From contig DASPFV010000308.1 of NCBI GenBank assembly GCA_035620975.1, positions 1 to 21,605 on the forward strand: a stretch of 21,605 bases of DNA, in the 5' to 3' direction. Numbering within the stretch: position 1 is the stretch's first letter; each line of letters begins with the position of its first letter. This stretch comes from DASPFV01 sp035620975 (GTDB lineage: Bacteria; Acidobacteriota; Vicinamibacteria; Vicinamibacterales; 2-12-FULL-66-21). The notes beneath the pieces are model-generated. The model was not told the origin of the DNA and searched no databases. It was given only the letters and a program-made list of their open reading frames with translations. Of this stretch, positions 1-7,841 are shown in pieces. The position numbers and the translations under genes are program-made.

Positions 1-2
1 TC

Positions 3-149
3 ATCTTCCGCAAGGCGAGCGCGCCCGACCACCTCAAGCTGCCGGACTCGCGCGCCGGCGCGATGTCGTGCCTGACGGGCATCGCGGCCCGCAAGAGCGT
101 CGAAGAGAAGCGCCCGGTGCGCATCGCCGACCTGGTGAAGCCGACCTGA
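3..149 (+). CDS. C-terminal end of a Gfo/Idh/MocA-family oxidoreductase (5' partial)
   Basis: The frame is open from the window edge and stops at TGA 147-149, leaving 48 residues. The stretch around TGIAARKSVEEKRPVRIADL resembles the final helix and tail of Gfo/Idh/MocA NAD(P)-dependent sugar or polyol dehydrogenases, where a 'G.AAR.S...G.PV.I..L' ending is common. The Rossmann fold and catalytic lysine motif lie outside the window, so substrate and cofactor cannot be judged. The gene converges on ilvC, and a strong hairpin between them could end both transcripts. The family call rests only on the tail and is moderate. Confidence 0.5.
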   Translation: MFRKASAPDHLKLPDSRAGAMSCLTGIAARKSVEEKRPVRIADLVKPT

Positions 150-234
150 TCCGCTGCAGAGCAGGCGCCCAGAACGCCTCCGGGCATCTGCGCGCCGCAG
201 CAGACATTGCGGCGTGTGAGACTGGTGAGACAGC

Positions 235-260
235 CGCGGCTCGCCGCCGGGCGAGCCGCG
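235..260 (-). terminator. Strong hairpin ending the ilv operon (possibly bidirectional)
   Basis: CGCGGCTCGCC (235-245) and GGCGAGCCGCG (250-260) form a perfect 11-bp stem with a 4-nt loop. It starts 17 nt past the ilvC stop and lies between two converging genes. Neither side has a run of T, so classical intrinsic termination is not assured. Position and stem strength favour a 3'-end role. Confidence 0.55.
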
Positions 261-277
261 AACCCGCGGGATCCGAT

Positions 278-1306
<1,029 letters not shown>

Positions 1307-1343
1307 GCCTCTCCTCTTCTTCTGTTCGTTCGACTGCGGACGA

Positions 1344-1391
1344 TGAACCCGAACCTTGAACCCTGAAGCTTGAACCTTGAACCCCGAAGGT
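1344..1391. repeat. Degenerate heptamer tract between ilvN and ilvC
   Basis: About seven tandem units of the TGAACCY type (tgaaccc, gaacct, tgaaccc, tgaagct, tgaacct, tgaaccc, cgaaggt) fill the spacer up to the ilvN stop codon. The same word family recurs at 3691-3754 and, inverted, at 7535-7586. The unit is imperfect, so this is a degenerate microsatellite-like element and not a CRISPR. Confidence 0.75.
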
Positions 1392-1949
1392 TCAGACCGA
1401 CCACGCCACGTTGGCGTCGTCGGCGGCGCCCGTCCAGGGCTGGCGGGGCTGGCGCACGCCGTTCTGGCGGGCGACGGCGCCCCGGGCCATCGTGACCCGG
1501 CCCGTCCGCGCAGTCTCGAGGATGCCGTACGGCCTGAGCATGTCGAGCAGGCCATCGACTTTTTCCTCGGTCCCCGTGATTTCGATGACCAGCGACTCGG
1601 GGGCGACGTCGACCACGCGCGCGCGGAAGACGTCGACGAGCTGCATGATCTCGGCGCGCGACGAGGGATCGGCGGCCACCTTGATCATGGCGAGGTCGCG
1701 GGTGACCGCCGGTACGTCGGTCAGATCGCAGACGCGCCGGACGTGCACCAGCTTGTAGAGGTGCGCCTTCAGCCGCGGCCGCGCCGCTTCGTCCGCGTCG
1801 ACCACGAGGGTCATGCGCGACATGCCCGTCATCTCGGTCCGCCCCACGGTCACCGACTCGATGTTGAACCCGCGCCGGCGCACGAGCGAGGCGACGCGGT
1901 TCAGCACGCCGGGCCGATCCTCCACGTGCACGACAAAGGTAGTCTGCAT
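1392..1949 (-). CDS. ilvN: Acetolactate synthase small (regulatory) subunit
   Basis: This 185-residue protein is the regulatory partner of IlvB; in the family it binds the feedback inhibitor valine through an ACT domain. The ACT domain fills roughly residues 1-80 and begins with the characteristic VEDRPGVLNRVASLVRRRGF, followed by the GF-NIESVTV strand. The second half (about 85-160) matches the small-subunit C-terminal domain, and it ends in a basic low-complexity tail slightly longer than the 160-170 residues usual for the family. ATG at 1949 has AGGGG 7 nt upstream. Only 23 nt separate it from the ilvB stop, so the subunits are almost certainly co-translated. The name ilvN or ilvH is a matter of convention. 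Confidence 0.95.
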   Translation of the reverse strand: MQTTFVVHVEDRPGVLNRVASLVRRRGFNIESVTVGRTEMTGMSRMTLVVDADEAARPRLKAHLYKLVHVRRVCDLTDVPAVTRDLAMIKVAADPSSRAEIMQLVDVFRARVVDVAPESLVIEITGTEEKVDGLLDMLRPYGILETARTGRVTMARGAVARQNGVRQPRQPWTGAADDANVAWSV

Positions 1950-1972
1950 CTGTAAACCCCTGAGCTCTCTCG

Positions 1973-3688
1973 TTAGGCGTCCGCGCCCGTCTCCACGATG
2001 GGCGACGGACGCCGGATCATCTGGTGCAGGTCGGCACCGGCCGGCACCATGGGATAGACCGAGTCCTCCTGCTCCACCCGGAAGTCGAGAATGACGGTGC
2101 CCTTCGTCCGGCGCGCGGCCTCGACCGAGGGCGTCACGTCCGCGCGGGTCGTGATGGCGCGCGCCGCCAGGCCGTAGGCCTCCGCGAGCTTCACGTAATC
2201 CGGGCTGAGCAGCGGCGTCGCGGCGTAACGGCCGTCGTAGAAGAACTCCTGCCACTGCCGGACCATTCCGAGGTAGCCGTTGTTCACGATGGCGACCTTC
2301 ACCGCGAGCTGTTCCTGCACGGCTGTCGCGAGCTCGGCCATGGTCATCTGGAACCCGCCGTCGCCGACGACCGCCCAGACTTCGGCATCCGGGCACGCGA
2401 CCTTGGCGCCAATCGCGGCCGGGAGCGCAAATCCCATCGTGCCGAGGCCGCCCGAGGTGATGAGCGATCGCGGCGTTTCGTGCTTGTAGTACTGCGCCTC
2501 CCACATCTGGTGCTGTCCGACGTCGGTCACCACGACCGCGTTCCCGTGCGTGGCGCGCCAGAGATCGTGGATCACGTGCGCCGCGTAGAGGTGCCCGTCG
2601 TCGGGCAGGTTCTGGATGTCGCGAACCGCGGAATCCCCCTTGAGCTCGTCGATCCGCGCGATCCAGCGGCCGATGTCGCAGCGGGTCAGCTTCGGCTGCC
2701 ACGCCTGGAGCACGTCCTTCAGGTCCGCGACGATGCCCACGTCGACCGGCACGTTCTTGCCGATCTCGGCGGCGTCGATGTCCACGTGGATCTTCTTCGC
2801 CTGCGGGGCATAGGTCTTCAGGTTGCCGGTCACCCGGTCGTCGAAGCGCATTCCGAGCGCGATGAGCAGATCCGATTCCTGGATGGCCGTGTTCACCCAG
2901 GCCTCGCCGTGCATCCCCATCATCCCGAGATTGCGCGGATGCGAGGCCGGCAACCCGCCAATCCCCAGCAGCGTGACGGCCACGGGCAGGCCGGTCCGGC
3001 TGATGAAGTCCTGGAGATCGCGGGTCGCGTCGCCCAGCATCACGCCGTGCCCCGCCAGGACCACCGGGCGCTGGGCGGCGGCAATCAGCTCCAGGGCCCG
3101 GCCGCAGAGCGCCGCGTCGGGGGGCGGGAGCGGCGGCTTGTGCTGTGCGGGGGCGGCACCCTCCCAGTCGAGCGCGCAGGAACGCTGCTGGGCGTCCTTG
3201 GTGATGTCGATGAGCACCGGTCCCGGACGGCCGGTGCGCGCGAGGTGGAACGCCTCGCGGACGGCCGGCGCCACGTCCTCCGGGCGGGTGACCAGGTAGT
3301 TGTGCTTCGTGATCGGCAGGGTGATCCCGGTGATGTCCGTCTCCTGGAAGGCGTCTGACCCGATCAGCTTGCTGCCGACCTGCCCGGTGATGCAGACGAT
3401 CGGCGAGGAATCCATCATGGCTGTGGCGATGCCCGTCACCATGTTCGTCGCCCCCGGCCCCGAGGTCGCGACGGCGACGCCCACCTTGCCCGACGCTCTC
3501 GCGTATCCGTCGGCCATGTGGGTCGCGCCCTGCTCGTGACGCACGAGGATGTGCCGGATCGGGAACCGCAGCATCGCGTCGTAGGCGGGCAGGATCGCGC
3601 CACCGGGATAGCCGAAGACGTCGGTCACGCCCTCGCGCACCAGGCACTCCCACAGGATTTCCGCACCGGTCATCTGCTTCGCATCCAT
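1973..3688 (-). CDS. ilvB: Acetolactate synthase large (catalytic) subunit
   Basis: This 571-residue ThDP-dependent enzyme condenses pyruvate with pyruvate or 2-ketobutyrate in the first common step of branched-chain amino-acid synthesis. The N-terminal domain has FGYPGGAILPAYDA and the catalytic glutamate in RHEQGATHMADGYARASG (E52). The ThDP/Mg motif GDG...NN spans residues 442-470. The central domain carries the FAD-type region, and the overall length is normal. ATG at 3688 follows GAGG about 8 nt upstream; that Shine-Dalgarno lies inside the heptamer repeat tract separating this gene from ilvD. The biosynthetic role, rather than a catabolic one, follows from the ilvN neighbour. Confidence 0.96.
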   Translation of the reverse strand: MDAKQMTGAEILWECLVREGVTDVFGYPGGAILPAYDAMLRFPIRHILVRHEQGATHMADGYARASGKVGVAVATSGPGATNMVTGIATAMMDSSPIVCITGQVGSKLIGSDAFQETDITGITLPITKHNYLVTRPEDVAPAVREAFHLARTGRPGPVLIDITKDAQQRSCALDWEGAAPAQHKPPLPPPDAALCGRALELIAAAQRPVVLAGHGVMLGDATRDLQDFISRTGLPVAVTLLGIGGLPASHPRNLGMMGMHGEAWVNTAIQESDLLIALGMRFDDRVTGNLKTYAPQAKKIHVDIDAAEIGKNVPVDVGIVADLKDVLQAWQPKLTRCDIGRWIARIDELKGDSAVRDIQNLPDDGHLYAAHVIHDLWRATHGNAVVVTDVGQHQMWEAQYYKHETPRSLITSGGLGTMGFALPAAIGAKVACPDAEVWAVVGDGGFQMTMAELATAVQEQLAVKVAIVNNGYLGMVRQWQEFFYDGRYAATPLLSPDYVKLAEAYGLAARAITTRADVTPSVEAARRTKGTVILDFRVEQEDSVYPMVPAGADLHQMIRRPSPIVETGADA

Positions 3689-3690
3689 GC

Positions 3691-3754
3691 TTGAACCTCG
3701 AACCTGGAACCTTGAACCGGAACCTGGAACCTGGAATCCTGAACCAGGAACCCC
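3691..3754. repeat. Degenerate GAACCTG heptamer tract between ilvD and ilvB
   Basis: Around nine imperfect GAACCTG / GAACCTT / GAACCGG units occupy nearly the whole 72-nt spacer between the ilvD stop and the ilvB start. On the coding (minus) strand the units read CAGGTTC. The last one has changed to GAGGTTC and thereby supplies a GAGG ribosome-binding sequence at the right distance from the ilvB ATG. Confidence 0.8.
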
Positions 3755-3760
3755 CGACAG

Positions 3761-5446
3761 CTACCCCGTCACCGCTCCCCGCGAGGCGCACGAGACGAGC
3801 CGCGCGTACTTGGCGAACACGCCGGCCGCGTAGCGCGGGAGTGGCGCCGTCCAGCCGGACATTCTTGCCGTGATGTCGGCCGGCGCGAGGTCGACCGACA
3901 GGCGGCGCGCCGGGACGTCGAATTCGATCATGTCGCCGTCGCGCAGGGCCGCGATCGGGCCGCCCGAGGCCGCCTCCGGCGCGACGTGGCCAGCCATGAG
4001 GCCCCGTGTCGCGCCCGAGAACCGGCCATCGGTGACGAGGGCCACGGTCTCGCCGAGGCCGGCGCCCATGACGGCTGCGGTCACGGCGAGCATCTCGCGC
4101 ATCCCGGGACCGCCGCGCGGTCCTTCGTAGCGGATCACGACGACATCGCCCGGCTGGATGCGGCCACCCTGGATGGCGGCGAAGGCCGCTTCCTCGCTGT
4201 CGAAGACGCGCGCCGGCCCCCTGTGCTGCCGGCGGCTGTAGCCGGCCACCTTCACGACCGCGCCATCGGGCGCCAGGTTGCCCTTCAGAATCACCAGCCC
4301 GCCGTTCGGAGCGAGCGGCGCGTCGGCGCGCCGGACCACTTCCTGGCCCGCGGTCTCCACGGCTTCGCGCGCCTCTTCGCCGATCGTGCGGCCGCTCACC
4401 GTAACGGCGTCGGCGTGCAGGACGCCGGCCTCGAGCAGCCGCGAGGCAACCAGCCGCGTGCCGCCGGCGCGGTGGAGATCCGTGGCGACGAACCGGCCGC
4501 CGGGCTTCAGGTCGGCGAGGAGCGGAACGCCCGCGCTGATCCGATCGAAGTCGTCGATCTCGAGCGGAACCTCGCTCTCGCGGGCGATGGCCAGCAGGTG
4601 CAGCACCGCGTTGGTGGACCCGCCGGTCGCCGCCACGGCCGCGATGGCGTTCTCGACGGCTGCGCGGGTCATCACCTGGCGCGGCCTGAGCCCGCGCCTG
4701 ACGAGATCGACCGCCTGCCGGCCGGCCTGGCGCGCCACGTCGGCGCGCCCGGCGTCGAGCGCCGGCGGGCTGGCGCTGCCGAGCGCGGAGATCCCGAGGA
4801 ACTCGCACGCCGCCGCCATGGTGTTCGCCGTGAACTGTCCGCCGCATGCGCCCGCGCCCGGACACGCGCGATCCTCCAGCGCCCGCAGGTCGGTCACCGT
4901 CATCCGCCCCGCCGCACATGCGCCCACGGCCTCGAAGACGTCCTGGATCGTGACGTCGCGTCCCTGAAAGCGCCCCGGCGCAATCGAGCCGCCGTAGAGC
5001 ACGAGCCCCGGCACGTCGAGCCGGGCGAGCGCCATGGCCGTACCGGGCAGCGTCTTGTCGCACCCGGCGAGCGCGACCACCCCGTCGAGCAGGTTGCCCC
5101 GGACCACGAGCTCGATCGAGTCGGCAATCACCTCGCGGCTCACGAGGGAGGCGCGCATGCCCTCGGTGCCCATCGTGATGCCGTCGGAGATCGAAACCGT
5201 GTTGAACTCGAGCGGGGTGCCGCCGGCCTCGCGAATGCCCTCCCGCACCCATCCCGCGACATCGCGCAGGTGGTAGTTGCAGGGCCCGATCTCGATCCAG
5301 GTATTCGCGATCCCGATGAGCGGCCGCTGGAGGTCCTCGTCGGTCAGGCCGATGGCCTTCAGCATCGCCCGCGCCGGTGCCCGGTGCGCCCCCTCGACCA
5401 GCGCGGCGCTCCGGCGCGCAGGGCCCGACGACGCCTCCTTCACCAC
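3761..5446 (-). CDS. ilvD: Dihydroxy-acid dehydratase
   Basis: This Fe-S enzyme dehydrates 2,3-dihydroxy-isovalerate or -methylvalerate to the 2-keto acid, the third common step of the pathway. Counted from the start chosen here (561 residues), the cluster cysteines are C56 (IGPCN), C129 (AGCDKTLPG, including the lysine usually carbamylated) and C201 (GACGGQFTANTM). YEGPRGGPGMREML and TDGRFSGATRGLMAGH are family signatures. Family similarity begins at about EGAHRAPARAMLKAIG. The frame is open back to a TTG at 5503, but that codon falls within a probable promoter -35 box, so GTG 5446 (or 5443) is preferred. Neither GTG has a well-spaced Shine-Dalgarno, so the 5' boundary is uncertain. First gene of the ilv operon. 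Confidence 0.93.
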   Translation of the reverse strand: MVKEASSGPARRSAALVEGAHRAPARAMLKAIGLTDEDLQRPLIGIANTWIEIGPCNYHLRDVAGWVREGIREAGGTPLEFNTVSISDGITMGTEGMRASLVSREVIADSIELVVRGNLLDGVVALAGCDKTLPGTAMALARLDVPGLVLYGGSIAPGRFQGRDVTIQDVFEAVGACAAGRMTVTDLRALEDRACPGAGACGGQFTANTMAAACEFLGISALGSASPPALDAGRADVARQAGRQAVDLVRRGLRPRQVMTRAAVENAIAAVAATGGSTNAVLHLLAIARESEVPLEIDDFDRISAGVPLLADLKPGGRFVATDLHRAGGTRLVASRLLEAGVLHADAVTVSGRTIGEEAREAVETAGQEVVRRADAPLAPNGGLVILKGNLAPDGAVVKVAGYSRRQHRGPARVFDSEEAAFAAIQGGRIQPGDVVVIRYEGPRGGPGMREMLAVTAAVMGAGLGETVALVTDGRFSGATRGLMAGHVAPEAASGGPIAALRDGDMIEFDVPARRLSVDLAPADITARMSGWTAPLPRYAAGVFAKYARLVSCASRGAVTG

Positions 5447-5473
5447 ACGCGCCCCGGACAGTGCATCCCTCCC

Positions 5474-5503
5474 CTTATACCGTGCCGGCGTGCCATTCAA
5501 CAA
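5474..5503 (-). promoter_or_regulatory. Candidate sigma-70 promoter of the ilv operon
   Basis: On the minus strand TTGTTG (5503-5498) is followed after 18 nt by TATAAG (5479-5474). Transcription would start near 5467, about 20 nt before the preferred ilvD GTG. The boxes sit at the edge of an AT-rich patch (about 5500-5540) unusual in this GC-rich window. That patch also contains the dyad AGTAT-AA-ATACT (5522-5533), a possible operator. Confidence 0.4.
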
Positions 5504-5598
5504 CTTAATAGTTTTTGAAAAAGTATAAATACTGGTTATTCAGTCGCCGCGGGGCGACCCTTCCGCGGGGACGCGGCCCGAACCCTGCGCCGAAAGTG

Positions 5599-5613
5599 TG
5601 GCGCTCCCGTTGC
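5599..5613 (+). promoter_or_regulatory. Sigma-54-like promoter sequence
   Basis: TGGCGC-TCCCG-TTGC has the -24 GG and -12 GC at the canonical 12-nt offset and departs from TGGCAC-N5-TTGC at one base. No clear plus-strand gene follows before the convergent regulator ends at 5941, so the product would be a small RNA or antisense transcript. It may also be chance. Confidence 0.25.
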
Positions 5614-5875
5614 GCCTGCGGGGCCCGCCCGAACCGGGACGTCGATCGCAACCTGCTCTGGTTCAACGATTTGTGGCTGGCTGCCGGGCGCGGGTTGGAC
5701 TGCCGCCTGCTCGGCCGCCAACGGGGTCGGGCCGCGACGGTGGAAAGGCGCCGGCGTCGTGGAAGTCGCGTTCCCGCTGACCCGCGAGGCGCCGCGACAA
5801 GAATGAACGAGACGAGGGCCGACACCGCCATTTCTGTCGCCGGCCGTGCACACGCGCCTGTCGCGCGAGCTGCGA

Positions 5876-5921
5876 GCGGACCCGCGGCGCGCGCGACCCG
5901 CCGGCACCGCGCCGGGTCCGC
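5876..5921 (-). terminator. GC-rich hairpin after the NifA-like regulator
   Basis: GCGGACCC (5876-5883) pairs perfectly with GGGTCCGC (5914-5921). A further GCGC block inside can extend the stem after a small bulge. It begins 20 nt beyond the regulator stop codon on the minus strand. No T-run follows, so it is only a candidate terminator or 3'-stabilising structure. Confidence 0.35.
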
Positions 5922-5940
5922 GGAGGCGTGCGGGAAAAGG

Positions 5941-7479
5941 TCAGTTGCGGAACCGGCGCGTATCGACGGCGTACTTGCGCACCTTGTAGTTGAAGATCCG
6001 CTCGGTGGTGCCGAGCAGCCTCGCGGCGCGCGCCCGGTTGCCGCGCGTCGACTTCAGGGCGTCCTGCAGGAGGTCGCGCTCGAACGCCTCGACGCTCTCG
6101 GCCAGCGACATCCGGGGCGTCGTGCCCGAGGCCTCGGCGGTCTGGAGCGCCGGCGGCAGATGATGTCCGTGGATCACGCCGCCGTCGCAGACCAGGACCG
6201 AGCGCTCGATCGTGTTCTCGAGCTCGCGGACGTTCCCCGGCCAGTGATAGCTGGTCAGCATGTCGATCGCCGGCGTGGAGACCCGCCGGATGCGCTTGCC
6301 GTGCTCGCGCGAGTATTTCTCGAGGAAGTGGTCGGCGAGCAGCATGATATCGGGCTTCCGCTCGCGGAGCGGCGGCGCGAAGATCGTGAAGACCGCGAGG
6401 CGGTAGTACAGGTCGGATCGGAACCGCCCATCCTCGATGTGGGTCTCGAGCGGCTGGTGCGTCGCGGCGATGAGGCGGACGTTGATCTTGATCGTCGCCG
6501 TGCCGCCGAGCCGCTCGATCTCGCGCTCCTGCAGCACGCGGAGCAGCTTCACCTGCGTGGACGGGTTGAGGTCGCCGATCTCGTCCAGGAAGAGGGTGCC
6601 GCCGTCGGCCAGCTCGAAGCGCCCCTTCTTCGTGTTCTGTGCGCCGGTGAACGCCCCCTTCTCGTAGCCGAACAGCTCCGACTCGATCAACGACTCGGGG
6701 AGCGCCGCGCAGCTGACCTTCACGAAGGGCTTCTTCGCGCGCGGGGAGTTGTAGTGGATCGCGTGCGCGATCATCTCCTTGCCGGTCCCCGACTCGCCGC
6801 GGACGAGCACCGTCGTGTTCGTGCGCGCGACCTGCGTGACCTGCTCGTACACCTGCTGAATCGGCGCGCTGTTCCCGATGATGTTGCGGAAGGCGTACCG
6901 GTCGCGCAGCTCGTCGCGGAGGTGCTCGTTCTCCTCGGCCAGCCGGTGCCGTTCGGCCTCGACGAGCCGCGCGGCCTTGATCGCGTGCGACAGCATCGAC
7001 GCCACCAGCCGGTAGAACTCGAGCGAGCGCTGATAATCGCGGTCCTTCTTGAAGCGCAGGAAGATCTCGAGCGCGCCGGCCGGACGCCGCCCCTCGACGA
7101 TGGGCACCGCGATGAACGTCTGCTCGCCGCGACCGGCCATGTGCGCGAGCGCCGGCTCCCGGCTGACCTGCGGCACCACGACGGCGCGCCCCGTGTCGAC
7201 CACGCGGGCCGTCATCGTCTCGGCCGATCCCGGCCGGCCCCGCCCCGGGGCGCCGCGTCCGCCCCCGGATGCCTCGACCTGGAACGCCCGGGTCTCCTCG
7301 TCCTGGAGCACGATTGCGCTGCCGACGACCTCGTGCCGGCGCTCCAGCGTGCCGAGCACCGAGTGCAGCGCCCCCTTCAGGTCGAGGACCCCCGACAGCG
7401 CCTGGCTGATCTCCAGCAGCGTCGTCAGGCGGCGGATCTCGTTCGTGTGGTCCTTGCGATCGACATTGTTGTCCCGCAT
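5941..7479 (-). CDS. NifA-like sigma-54-dependent regulator (GAF-AAA+-Fis HTH)
   Basis: This 512-residue enhancer-binding protein has a GAF sensory domain at about residues 18-170, a short coiled linker (172-195) and an AAA+ domain. Walker A is GESGTGKE at 228-235, the sigma-54 contact loop GAFTGA at 275-280, and Walker B TLFLDE at 295-300. WPGNVREL lies at 413-420, and the C-terminal Fis-type helix-turn-helix at about 480-502 includes ARAARLLGTTERIFNYKV. All parts needed to activate sigma-54 RNA polymerase are intact. The layout and HTH resemble NifA-type activators, but no nif genes are present, so the target is unknown. ATG 7479 is preferred over an in-frame GTG at 7533 because a good promoter lies between them, although its Shine-Dalgarno is weak. 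The ilv operon follows in the same direction after a gap of about 440-490 nt. Confidence 0.9.
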   Translation of the reverse strand: MRDNNVDRKDHTNEIRRLTTLLEISQALSGVLDLKGALHSVLGTLERRHEVVGSAIVLQDEETRAFQVEASGGGRGAPGRGRPGSAETMTARVVDTGRAVVVPQVSREPALAHMAGRGEQTFIAVPIVEGRRPAGALEIFLRFKKDRDYQRSLEFYRLVASMLSHAIKAARLVEAERHRLAEENEHLRDELRDRYAFRNIIGNSAPIQQVYEQVTQVARTNTTVLVRGESGTGKEMIAHAIHYNSPRAKKPFVKVSCAALPESLIESELFGYEKGAFTGAQNTKKGRFELADGGTLFLDEIGDLNPSTQVKLLRVLQEREIERLGGTATIKINVRLIAATHQPLETHIEDGRFRSDLYYRLAVFTIFAPPLRERKPDIMLLADHFLEKYSREHGKRIRRVSTPAIDMLTSYHWPGNVRELENTIERSVLVCDGGVIHGHHLPPALQTAEASGTTPRMSLAESVEAFERDLLQDALKSTRGNRARAARLLGTTERIFNYKVRKYAVDTRRFRN

Positions 7480-7497
7480 GCGTGTTGATTCGACAGA

Positions 7498-7527
7498 ATT
7501 GTAGGATGGCCGCCGGCCGCATGTCCA
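7498..7527 (-). promoter_or_regulatory. Sigma-70 promoter of the NifA-like regulator
   Basis: On the minus strand TGGACA (7527-7522) and TACAAT (7503-7498) each match the consensus at 5 of 6 positions, with 18 nt between them. Transcription should start near 7491, about a dozen bases before ATG 7479. This argues against translation from the upstream GTG at 7533. Confidence 0.6.
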
Positions 7528-7534
7528 CGGCACT

Positions 7535-7586
7535 CCGGGTTCCAGGTTCCAGATTCCAGATTCCGGGTTCCGGGTTCATTGGTTCT
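7535..7586. repeat. Third degenerate heptamer tract (inverted orientation)
   Basis: About seven imperfect units of GGTTCCA / GATTCCA / GGTTCCG type read on the plus strand. This is the reverse complement of the GAACCTG words at 1344-1391 and 3691-3754. The tract lies just upstream of the regulator's -35 box, so its transcriptional context differs from the two tracts inside the ilv operon. Confidence 0.75.
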
Positions 7587-7656
7587 CCGCTCACCCGGAT
7601 CGCCGAATATCCAACGCTGCCGTGACCCTCGACGAGCGATCCGGGGCCCCACGATC

Positions 7657-7757
7657 CCCGCTTCCGCCTTCGCGCCGCAGGCGCTCCGGCGAGACCTCTC
7701 CGAAGCCGCTACGCGGCGGAGGCGGGCCGCTCCGGCGGGGCGCGCCCTTGGCGCGCC
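7657..7757. repeat. GC-rich palindromic intergenic element (REP-like)
   Basis: CCCGCTTCCGCC (7657-7668) pairs with GGCGGAGGCGGG (7715-7726) with a single G-T pair, enclosing further GC-rich self-complementary sequence. Immediately after comes the compact hairpin GGCGCGCC-CTT-GGCGCGCC (7739-7757), followed by TTT on the plus strand. The position beyond the kinase stop suggests a REP-like or 3'-end structure. Copy number elsewhere cannot be seen from this window. Confidence 0.4.
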
Positions 7758-7841
7758 TTTCATGGCCCTGCGGGTTCGGCGCAGGCGAATGGGCAACTCA
7801 ATCGGGCCGGCGCGGGAGGTGAACCGCCGCCGGAGGCCGGC

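Larger units (their letters stand above)
5504..5940. other. Intergenic region between the NifA-like regulator and ilvD
   Basis: No intact gene is convincing here. Visible elements are the AT-rich patch, a 6-bp hairpin GTCGCC-GCGG-GGCGAC (5543-5558), a plus-strand sigma-54-like sequence (5599-5613) and a GC hairpin just after the regulator stop. Minus-strand reading shows a hydrophobic start (MAVSALVSFILVAA, ATG at 5831). In the next frame a Pro/Ala-rich segment continues, including PGSQPQIVEPEQVAIDVP. This would fit a small exported protein broken by one frameshift, but no family is recognised. Confidence 0.45.
7480..7841. other. Intergenic region between the Ser/Thr kinase and the NifA-like regulator
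   Basis: No gene is supported in this 362-bp gap. It contains the regulator's promoter (7498-7527), the third heptamer tract (7535-7586, inverted relative to the other two) and a palindromic GC-rich element (7657-7757) downstream of the kinase stop. Open frames across it are arginine-rich and look non-coding. Confidence 0.6.

Noticed and set aside
1344..1391. Heptamer tract as a CRISPR-like array
   Set aside because: Units are about 7 bp, contiguous, degenerate and without spacers; no cas genes are nearby.
1392..5252. Single 1286-codon minus-strand frame as one giant fusion protein
   Set aside because: Only its last part (ilvN) is coding; the rest is an out-of-frame reading through ilvD and ilvB, which have their own frames, starts and stops.
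5515..7488. Very long plus-strand open frame opposite the NifA-like regulator
   Set aside because: It is a high-GC antisense shadow: Arg/Ala/Leu-rich translation with no motif, while the minus strand carries full AAA+ signatures.
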